Source of the DNA: Shewanella sp. MBTL60-112-B2
Lineage (GTDB): Bacteria > Pseudomonadota > Gammaproteobacteria > Enterobacterales > Shewanellaceae
DNA length: 64,000 nt
Assembly: GCF_019655055.1 (NCBI RefSeq)
Contig: NZ_BPFA01000006.1
Span: 1-64,000, forward strand
Reading direction: 5' to 3'
Position 1 is the stretch's first letter. Each line of letters starts with the position of its first letter. Below, one piece after another: positions 57,784 to 64,000 of the stretch. A model generated the notes under the pieces. It saw nothing but the letters and a program-made list of their open reading frames with translations, was not told where the DNA came from and did no database searches. The position numbers and the translations under genes were made by a program.

Positions 57784-59310
57784 ATGGATATTAAAACAAT
57801 AGCGATTGTTGGTGGTGGTACAGCGGGCTGGCTAGCGGCAAACCATCTTGGTAAAGCGTTGCTCGAAAATGAGCAGTTATCAATTACGCTAATCGAGTCT
57901 CCGGATATTCCAACTATTGGGGTCGGAGAGGGTACGGTACCGGCAATACGTCAGTCGCTGCAAAGCTTTGGCATTAGTGAGACCGAGTTTATTCGTCGCT
58001 GTGATGTCACCTTCAAGCAATCAATAAAGTTCGTTAACTGGCTTGATAAAGACACCCATGGCCAGCAGAACTTTTATCACCACCTATTTGATATGCCAGG
58101 CTCAGCGCTGCAAGATTTAACTGCTCGTTGGTTAGCGAACAAAAATAGTTATTACGCTGGTGCAGTATCGCCGCAGCATGAAGTTTGCGAAGGTTTTAGG
58201 GCACCAAAGAATATAAGCGATCCGGAATATGCCGGAAAGCTTGGCTATGCCTATCACCTTAATGCGGCTAAGTTTGCAGAGTTGCTCAGCGAGAATGCTA
58301 AACAGCGATTTCGAGTTGAGCATGTTCGGGCTAATGTGCAGGAAGTGATTCTTGGGCAAAACGATGAGATAGAATCTCTAGTTACAGATAGTGCTGGCAA
58401 ACTGGATTTCGATTTCTACATCGATTGCAGTGGCTTTGCTGCGTTACTTATAGATAAGGCGCTTAAGGTTCCTTTTATTAGTAAGGCTGAGCAGTTGTTC
58501 GTCGACAAAGCTGTTGTCGTACAAGTTCCCACAGCCAATGACGCTGTTATTCCCCCCTTTACTATTTCTACCGCCCATCAGGCTGGATGGATTTGGGATA
58601 TCGCTTTGAGCAACCGTCGTGGTGTAGGCTTTGTCTATTCTTCTAAATATATGGATGATGAGACCGCAATCAGTAAACTCGATACTTATCTAGGCGGCAG
58701 GCTTACTGAGCATCAGCATAGGGTCATTCCAATGACTGTCGGCTACCGTGAGCGCTCATGGGAGAAGAACTGCGTGGCATTGGGTTTGGCGCAAGGATTT
58801 TTAGAGCCATTAGAGGCTACATCAATTCTTTTGACCGACTTTGCCGCTGAGTTTTTAGCTCAACGCTTCCCAAGTTCAACAGCTCAAGTAGCCGCAATAC
58901 AGCAGCGTTTTAACCATGTGATGGATTATGCCTGGGAGCGAGTCGTAGACTTTATTAAGCTACATTATTGTCTGTCAGATCGCGACGATTCACCATTTTG
59001 GACCGATAACCGGGATCCGGAAACTATGTCTGAAGAGCTAAAAAGGCGGTTAGGCCAATGGCAGGATTTTGTGCCCAGCAGAGAAGACTTCTTTAGTAAG
59101 TTTGAGGTATTTGATTTAGAAAATTACCTCTATGTTCTGTACGGTATGCAGCATACCCCGAAGCAGAAGCAAACGAGCATTGATTTAGAGCCTCAATCGA
59201 GTGCATTACAACAGCGGCTCAATATTGTCGCCAAACAGCTTGCAGGCGAGTTACCGCAGCATAGAGACTTGTTAGATAAAATAAAGCGTTACGGTTTACA
59301 GAAGGTATAG
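57784..59310 (+). CDS. Tryptophan-halogenase-like flavoprotein
   Basis: 508 residues, Trp_halogenase family. The ATG at 57784 (MDIKTIAIVGGGTAGW) follows GGAG by five bases and puts the FAD-binding GGGTAGW at residue ~10. GVGEGTVPAIRQSL and a conserved Lys in TFKQSIKFVNW resemble halogenases, but the WxWxIP signature is WIWDIA, with Pro replaced by Ala. Such paralogues accompany TonB receptors in carbohydrate loci of Alteromonadales and their chemistry is unproven. There is no NagR palindrome directly upstream; it may be reached by read-through from the receptor. Confidence 0.82.
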   Translation: MDIKTIAIVGGGTAGWLAANHLGKALLENEQLSITLIESPDIPTIGVGEGTVPAIRQSLQSFGISETEFIRRCDVTFKQSIKFVNWLDKDTHGQQNFYHHLFDMPGSALQDLTARWLANKNSYYAGAVSPQHEVCEGFRAPKNISDPEYAGKLGYAYHLNAAKFAELLSENAKQRFRVEHVRANVQEVILGQNDEIESLVTDSAGKLDFDFYIDCSGFAALLIDKALKVPFISKAEQLFVDKAVVVQVPTANDAVIPPFTISTAHQAGWIWDIALSNRRGVGFVYSSKYMDDETAISKLDTYLGGRLTEHQHRVIPMTVGYRERSWEKNCVALGLAQGFLEPLEATSILLTDFAAEFLAQRFPSSTAQVAAIQQRFNHVMDYAWERVVDFIKLHYCLSDRDDSPFWTDNRDPETMSEELKRRLGQWQDFVPSREDFFSKFEVFDLENYLYVLYGMQHTPKQKQTSIDLEPQSSALQQRLNIVAKQLAGELPQHRDLLDKIKRYGLQKV

Positions 59311-59320
59311 CTAATAGGTT

Positions 59321-59351
59321 TAGCCAAGTTCGGTAATCATGAACCTGGCTA
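59321..59351. terminator. Hairpin between convergent genes
   Basis: TAGCCAAGTTC pairs with GAACCTGGCTA with one mismatch around a nine-base loop. It lacks a T run, so termination is only possible, not clear. Confidence 0.35.
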
Positions 59352-59376
59352 TTACTATGATTTATGCTGATTGCTA

Positions 59377-60105
59377 TTAATGAGTCAAATCATAGTTATT
59401 TTGCTTTTCAATTAGGCGTGAGATCTGCTGTAGTGATAGCAGGTGAGCATAGATGAGTGGCAGTAAGCCGTTTTCTTTTAAAGATAAGAACTCTTCATTG
59501 CTTAGCTGATTTAATGCCTGCTCATCAACCACATATATACCGTCGATATTAATGGGCTGCTGGCTTTCGGCTAGCTTAATTGTTAGCTGTTTTGCGGTGA
59601 ATAAACTTTTCGATGCTAACAACTGACAAATGTTGCCTGTTTGCTCATTAAATGCGGCGATTTCAAGCAGTGCTTGAGTACGCTTCTTAAGGTACTCACT
59701 CTGTTCTTTGTCATCGTTAAATAAGCGCTGTGCATTCTCGCTGACTTCAGTCACTAATGGACTCGCGGTATCGACGCAGATAAGCACATTATCACTTTCC
59801 TGACTGGTTTTAACTAAAGATAACGGCGCATTGTTAAAGCCTTTAGGCTTTACCATTGCTGGCCAATTACTCGTTTGGCAGTAGAGGTTTAAGTCGTTTT
59901 TAACGCCCATCATAGCAACAGGAATAAACTGGCCTGTTTCACTGTTCTTAACAAACACCAACGGAAACTCGGTCGCTAATTGATGAAATTCGTGGAAAAC
60001 AACAGGAATAAGTTGTTGAGCGGCAAAGCGACGATAGTCTTGAGACTCGCTAACGCACATTTGAAGGTGGCTATCAGAGTTAAGTGGGACGATATTATTT
60101 TTCAT
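59377..60105 (-). CDS. SapC-like protein
   Basis: 242 residues, SapC family. Family-like segments: IPVVFHEFHQLATEFPLVFVKNSETGQFIPVAMMG and a C-terminal LLPLIYAHLLSLQQISRLI. There is no signal peptide or transmembrane helix. Proteins of this kind recur beside TonB receptors and halogenase-like proteins in Shewanella sugar loci; function is unknown. It is on the strand opposite to the rest of the locus and converges with the halogenase-like gene. A NagR palindrome lies 101 bases before its start. Confidence 0.78.
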   Translation of the reverse strand: MKNNIVPLNSDSHLQMCVSESQDYRRFAAQQLIPVVFHEFHQLATEFPLVFVKNSETGQFIPVAMMGVKNDLNLYCQTSNWPAMVKPKGFNNAPLSLVKTSQESDNVLICVDTASPLVTEVSENAQRLFNDDKEQSEYLKKRTQALLEIAAFNEQTGNICQLLASKSLFTAKQLTIKLAESQQPINIDGIYVVDEQALNQLSNEEFLSLKENGLLPLIYAHLLSLQQISRLIEKQNNYDLTH

Positions 60106-60540
60106 TGTTATAGGGTCCTTGAGCGTAATCTTATTTGAGCATTAATAAGCGAGCACTTGTATGTTGCTATGAGTGAGGCTTGTTGTGTTTAGGTATACTT
60201 TTATGTGACAACGTTGTCAATTAAACCCTTGAGGGGGAAATTGCCTTAGAGCTAAGTACTGCTAATGAGAACGGCAGCTAGTTAATGCCAAGCTTGTTAA
60301 CTAATTGTTTTGTCTGGGTTGTAGTTTGATGCTCAATACACTTTAAATTGAAATGTAAAAATAGGGACAAGTAAAGATGGGCAAATAGGTAAATTATATT
60401 TATGCCACCAGCTCACTGCTCTCACTTTCAATGTGTTGTTTTAATTATCATTTACCCGCTATTATCTAGGTGGGTAAATATAAACAAAGCCAAATGTCAG
60501 ATAAATGTAGCTGTTTTGTACTTATTTATGTATATTCTTA
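60106..60540. other. Region between the SapC-like gene and the structured RNA candidate
   Basis: About 435 bases, AT-rich, with the NagR palindrome for the SapC-like gene at 60206. The only longer open frame (60402-60593) has no ribosome binding site and an implausible composition. Confidence 0.45.
60206..60219. promoter_or_regulatory. NagR-type operator 2
   Basis: TGACAACGTTGTCA, a perfect palindrome. It is placed to control the SapC-like gene on the minus strand. Confidence 0.78.
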
Positions 60541-60556
60541 ATGACAGCGTTGTCAT
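60531..60556 (+). promoter_or_regulatory. Promoter with NagR-type operator 3
   Basis: A -10-like TATATT (60531-60536) is directly followed by ATGACAGCGTTGTCAT (60541-60556), so a repressor bound here would cover the transcription start. The -35 is poor. Transcription would enter the structured segment downstream, not hex directly. Confidence 0.6.
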
Positions 60557-60711
60557 CTGCTTGTGTGACAAGGTGTTTGTAAGGTCAGCATGAACGGGAA
60601 GAGGTCTCCCGACTCATGCTTTTGGCAAACAGTTATGTTTGTTACTCCTATATAGTCTCTCCCCAGAAACTAGCGTGGGCCGAGTACTTTTAGAGTACTC
60701 GGCCATTTTTT
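60545..60711 (+). ncRNA. Candidate NagR-controlled small RNA (or small-protein mRNA)
   Basis: A segment of roughly 165 bases between the operator-covered promoter and an intrinsic terminator, with no gene over 21 codons. It can form a long stem-loop (60588-60599 with 60607-60619, one small internal loop), a CAAAC/GTTTG hairpin (60626-60641) and the terminator. A reading frame at 60590-60655, beginning MNGKRSPDSCFW, has TAAGG five bases before its ATG, though that ATG lies within the first stem. It may also act as a leader that limits transcription into hex. Confidence 0.45.
60678..60711 (+). terminator. Strong intrinsic terminator upstream of hex
   Basis: 11-bp perfect GC-rich stem (GGCCGAGTACT/AGTACTCGGCC), loop TTTAG, then T run. 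It lies ~190 bases before the hex start, with no established gene upstream on this strand. Confidence 0.9.
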
Positions 60712-60750
60712 TATCTGGCACAATAGGACTGTCTAAATCTAGGCATTGAG

Positions 60751-60798
60751 AGGCAAGCGTATTGAAACACAAGCGCATTAAGAGACAAGCGTATTAGA
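60751..60798. repeat. Three tandem 16-bp repeats upstream of hex
   Basis: Units at 60751, 60767 and 60783 share the core CAAGCGYATT at exactly 16-base spacing. They lie between the terminator and the hex ribosome binding site. Confidence 0.8.
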
Positions 60799-60901
60799 AC
60801 CTAACAAAGGTTAAGCTCTCGTTTATTTCCATCAGGGGGAGAAATAACGGGGCAAGTTAAAGCTCTTCACCTTAAAAACAATATAAATCAAAGGGAATAT
60901 A

Positions 60902-63613
60902 ATGAAGATTAAAGTGATAGCCTCAGCTGTATCGTTAGCATTAACTCTGGGGGCTTGCTCAGATGAAGACCAGGCTAAAGAGGTGGTGAGCGCCATATCC
61001 CCCACAGAACAAACCTCACAAACTGCGACTCCAATAGCCACCGAAACAGACTTGGCTCAAGCTCCACTGACACAAGCTTTGCTAAACCAGATTGGCGAAA
61101 CTCTTGATATTCGTTACCGGGTGGTGACCAATGTTCCCGATGAGCACTGTGACAAAGACGCGGCAGATGCTCGCTGTTTTCTCGCTGAAATCGACCTGAC
61201 ACCTCAAGTTGATATCGACAATAAAGACTGGTCTATCTACTACTCTCAAATGCGACCAATTCAAAGCATAGTGGGTGATGAATTTAGTATTTCTCGTATT
61301 CAGGGAGACTTACATAAAATCGAACCCGCAGCGGGATTTAGCGGCATTAAAAAGGGCGAAACTAAAACGATTCAGTTTCGTGGTGAGCTGTGGCAGTTAT
61401 CTGAAATTGACGCCATGCCAAATTACTACATAGTTGCAGACGGTCTCGAACCTGTTGTTATCCGCAGTACACAGTTATCGCTTGATCCGGAAACGGGGAT
61501 GGAGCTACGTCCCTATGTCAGCGCGTTTACCGACGGCGAAACTCAATATAAGCGACGTGAGACCGATAAGCTTGAGTGGGCGACAACCCAAGTCTTATAT
61601 CGCAGCAACTTAGATACACCTAATGATGCAAAGTTAGCCGAAAATGCGATTTTGCCAACACCTAGCAAGGTTTCCCTTAAGAGCGATGCACAGCCTATCT
61701 CACTAAAAGCTGGGTTAAATCTAAGCCTCAACGGAGTAGGGCCAGAGGTAGTCGATGCCGCGCTACAGCGCCTAGCACGACTAGGTGTAGGGCAAAGTAT
61801 CAAGGGAGTCAAAACGCGACTATTACCTTTATCAGCCCCCGGAGTCGTGGGCGAGTATCGTCTCGATATCGCTAGCGATGAGATTAAGGTTTTTGCGGCG
61901 GATGATGCTGGGTTTTCCTATGGTTTAGCATCACTGGCAGCACTTATTGATAGCAACACTTTGCAAGTTAATCCTATGCTGGTGGAAGATGCGCCTCGCT
62001 ATGATTTTCGTGGTATGCATATCGATGTATCGCGTAACTTCCATAGTAAACAGCTTATTTTAGACCTGTTAGATCAGATGGCAGCTTATAAGTTAAATAA
62101 ATTACACCTGCATATGGCCGACGATGAAGGCTGGCGCTTAGAGATAGCAGGATTGCCTGAATTGACAGAGGTTGGCAGCAAGCGTTGCCATGATCTCAAT
62201 GAAGATACTTGCCTGCTACCTCAGTTAGGAAGTGGCCCTTTTAGCGATGCTAAGGTCAATGGTTACTACAGCAAAGCGGATTATATTGAAATCCTGCAAT
62301 ATGCCAATGCCAGACAAATTCAGGTGATCCCATCGATGGATATGCCGGGGCATTCTCGCGCCGCAATTAAATCAATGGAAGCGAGATATCGCAGCTTAAT
62401 GGCTGCCGATAAAGCCGAAGAAGCTAAACAATATCTATTGTCTGACAGCGAAGATAAAACGGTTTACTCATCAATCCAGTACTACAGCGACAACACGTTG
62501 AACGTGTGTATGGAATCAACCTTTACCTTTATAGATAAGGTTATCGATGAAATCGCAGCCCTGCATAAGCAAGCCGGTGTACCGCTGGATCTATATCATA
62601 TCGGTGCCGATGAAACTGCAGGTGCTTGGATAGAGTCACCCGCATGCAAAGCCTTTATTGCTAACAATGATAAAGGTGTAACTAACATGGAAGAGCTTGG
62701 CGCTTACTTTATTGAAAGGACTTCTAAGCTGCTTGCAGACAAAGGCATTGAAGCCGCTGGCTGGAGTGACGGTATGAGTCATACCCGTCCAGAGAACATG
62801 CCAAAGCAGGTCCAGTCAAATATTTGGGATGTAGTGGCGCATGGTGGGCACGTACGTGCGCATCAGCAAGCTAACCTTGGTTGGCAGGCGGTGCTAGGTC
62901 AGCCAGAAGTACTGTATTTTGATTTTCCCCATGAGGCCGACCCTAAAGAACACGGTTATTATTGGGCTAGCCGCAATACCAACTCTAAGAAAATCCATAG
63001 CTTTATGCCTGGTAACTTGCCCGCTAATGCTGAGCAGTGGACCGATATCGAAAATTTACCTTTTGAAGCCGATGACACATTAAAAACAGATGCAGCTGGC
63101 AAGGTTATCAGTGGGCCTTTAAAAACATCTTATAGCTTTGCAGGGATCCAAGGTCAGCTATGGAGTGAAACGGTACGCAGTGATGAGGTGGCTGAGTATA
63201 TGATGTTTCCTCGACTAATGATGCTGGCCGAGCGTGCATGGCACCAGCCAAGCTGGGAGGTGCCATACCAGCATCAAGGCGCTGTCTATAATCAAAATAG
63301 TGGCTATTTCACCAAAGAGATGCGCCAAGCCCAAGCCAATGATTGGCACCGAGTAGCTAACACTTTAGGAGCGAAAGAGTTACTAAAACTCGATAAGGCC
63401 AACATTGCCTATCGGGTGCCAACGCCAGGAGCAGTCATTAAAGAAGGTAAGCTGTTTGCCAATGTTATTTTTCCTGGGCTGGAAATTGAGTATCGCGATG
63501 CTGGGGGGCAGTGGCTGGCATACGCTGAGGGCGTAAAGGTGACTACGCCAGTAGAGGTACGAATTATTGCCGCTGATGGTAAGCGTAAAGGACGGACTTT
63601 AGTTGTTAACTAA
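60902..63613 (+). CDS. hex: Beta-N-acetylhexosaminidase, GH20 lipoprotein
   Basis: 903 residues. The lipoprotein signal is SLALTLGAC with Cys19. An N-terminal chitobiase-type carbohydrate-binding region follows, then a GH20b domain, then the catalytic barrel with RYDFRGMHIDVSRNFHSKQLI and the catalytic Asp-Glu pair in LYHIGADETAGAW. The C-terminal domain ends near RIIAADGKRKGRTL. It releases N-acetylglucosamine from chitooligosaccharides, probably in the periplasm or on the outer membrane. AAAGGGA precedes the ATG. NagR operator 3 and a terminator lie upstream. Confidence 0.94.
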   Translation: MKIKVIASAVSLALTLGACSDEDQAKEVVSAISPTEQTSQTATPIATETDLAQAPLTQALLNQIGETLDIRYRVVTNVPDEHCDKDAADARCFLAEIDLTPQVDIDNKDWSIYYSQMRPIQSIVGDEFSISRIQGDLHKIEPAAGFSGIKKGETKTIQFRGELWQLSEIDAMPNYYIVADGLEPVVIRSTQLSLDPETGMELRPYVSAFTDGETQYKRRETDKLEWATTQVLYRSNLDTPNDAKLAENAILPTPSKVSLKSDAQPISLKAGLNLSLNGVGPEVVDAALQRLARLGVGQSIKGVKTRLLPLSAPGVVGEYRLDIASDEIKVFAADDAGFSYGLASLAALIDSNTLQVNPMLVEDAPRYDFRGMHIDVSRNFHSKQLILDLLDQMAAYKLNKLHLHMADDEGWRLEIAGLPELTEVGSKRCHDLNEDTCLLPQLGSGPFSDAKVNGYYSKADYIEILQYANARQIQVIPSMDMPGHSRAAIKSMEARYRSLMAADKAEEAKQYLLSDSEDKTVYSSIQYYSDNTLNVCMESTFTFIDKVIDEIAALHKQAGVPLDLYHIGADETAGAWIESPACKAFIANNDKGVTNMEELGAYFIERTSKLLADKGIEAAGWSDGMSHTRPENMPKQVQSNIWDVVAHGGHVRAHQQANLGWQAVLGQPEVLYFDFPHEADPKEHGYYWASRNTNSKKIHSFMPGNLPANAEQWTDIENLPFEADDTLKTDAAGKVISGPLKTSYSFAGIQGQLWSETVRSDEVAEYMMFPRLMMLAERAWHQPSWEVPYQHQGAVYNQNSGYFTKEMRQAQANDWHRVANTLGAKELLKLDKANIAYRVPTPGAVIKEGKLFANVIFPGLEIEYRDAGGQWLAYAEGVKVTTPVEVRIIAADGKRKGRTLVVN

Positions 63614-63727
63614 CAAATGCTTAACAGGTGCAAACGCTGGAAATCTAAGTAGCAACTAACTCAGAACGTAGTAATACTCATGGTGTTGCTGCGTTTTGTC
63701 AATTTAATTGGCGAGTTTAAAAAATAA

Positions 63728-63743
63728 ATGACAACGCTGTCAT
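63728..63743. promoter_or_regulatory. NagR-type operator 4
   Basis: ATGACAACGCTGTCAT: perfect six-base arms; 106 bases upstream of the kinase start. Confidence 0.8.
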
Positions 63744-63849
63744 TCTTGTTGTAACATGCAGTTAACTTAGTGGGCTTTAATCGCGAATTCACGCATAAAG
63801 TCCAGACCCATTCCGAATCAATAGAATGTGAACCATAAAGAGGTCTGTC

Positions 63850-64000
63850 ATGGGCATGAGCCAGACGAAAGAAGAGTCCCTATATATTGGAATCGATGGT
63901 GGCGGCAGTAAGTGTCGAGCAACAATCTACACTCACGATTATTGCATTCTAGGCACTGGAGTTGCTGGTCGTGCAAATCCACTTCATGGTTTAGCTCAAA
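63850..64000 (+). CDS. nagK: BadF/BadG-type kinase, probable N-acetylglucosamine kinase (truncated by the window end)
   Basis: The first 50 codons are visible. After MGMSQTKEESL comes YIGIDGGGSKCRATIY, the phosphate-1 ATP-binding motif of the BadF/BadG/BcrA sugar-kinase family, and GRANPLHGLA, as in N-acetylglucosamine kinases of this type. It phosphorylates imported GlcNAc. AAGAGG is six bases before the ATG. NagR operator 4 precedes it. Symbol based on context and the N-terminal motif only. Confidence 0.8.
   Translation, partial: MGMSQTKEESLYIGIDGGGSKCRATIYTHDYCILGTGVAGRANPLHGLAQ

Noticed and set aside
60402..60593. 63-codon frame overlapping NagR operator 3
   Set aside because: It covers the operator and promoter, lacks a ribosome binding site and looks like chance.

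Overview
The window looks like a chromosomal segment of a gammaproteobacterium of the genus Shewanella. The evidence is the gene content and order: hcp-hcr, raiA-pheL-pheA, thrLABC, tal-pgi, murJ-ribF-ileS-lspA-fkpB-ispH followed by a minor-pilin cluster, glnB, and a NagR-TonB receptor-halogenase-like-hexosaminidase-kinase locus for N-acetylglucosamine and chitin oligosaccharides. This assignment comes from recognising protein families; no search was run. No phage, insertion sequence, CRISPR array, rRNA or tRNA was seen.

Layout. 0.3-3.2 kb: hybrid cluster protein and its reductase (nitrosative stress), behind an NsrR-like box. 3.4-5.1 kb: a small membrane protein and a CPA1 Na+/H+ antiporter. 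5.2-7.8 kb: PheA, here fused to a degenerate DAHP-synthase-like domain, behind a Phe attenuator with its leader peptide, then raiA under a near-perfect CRP site. 8.1-9.4 kb: a cytochrome b561-type protein and a cytochrome c'. 9.6-11.1 kb: TrpR, an internally duplicated membrane protein, and SlyD with a Cys/His repeat tail. 11.7-16.6 kb: the threonine operon with its leader and attenuator. 16.8-19 kb: a lipoprotein, endonuclease IV, a hemerythrin and a DUF3545-type protein. 19.2-25.8 kb: pgi, tal, an OmpA-type porin and phosphoketolase; HexR-type operators lie before phosphoketolase (perfect) and tal (13/15). 26.2-30.1 kb: AGCS symporter, YaaA, a HlyU-like regulator and S20. 30.3-37.7 kb: MurJ to IspH.

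37.9-52.9 kb is the most unusual part. The minor-pilin cluster (pilV, pilW, pilX, pilY1, pilE, tapY2-like, with a convergent fimT) is present twice in tandem. Between the copies lie decayed remains of the fkpB 3' end and of ispH, including its terminator, and the second copy of fimT is also decayed. A segment from within fkpB to fimT was therefore tandemly duplicated; the housekeeping part eroded, while both pilus-tip sets stayed open and diverged, most of all in PilY1's N-terminal half and in the soluble domains of the minor pilins.

53.1-64 kb: glnB, then the N-acetylglucosamine locus. Four copies of a palindrome of the form ATGACArCGyTGTCAT lie before the TonB receptor, before the SapC-like gene, before hexosaminidase and before the kinase that runs off the window. 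One copy directly precedes a ~170-base segment with several hairpins, an intrinsic terminator and at most a 21-codon reading frame. It is a candidate NagR-controlled small RNA or small protein and the best candidate here for an undescribed element.
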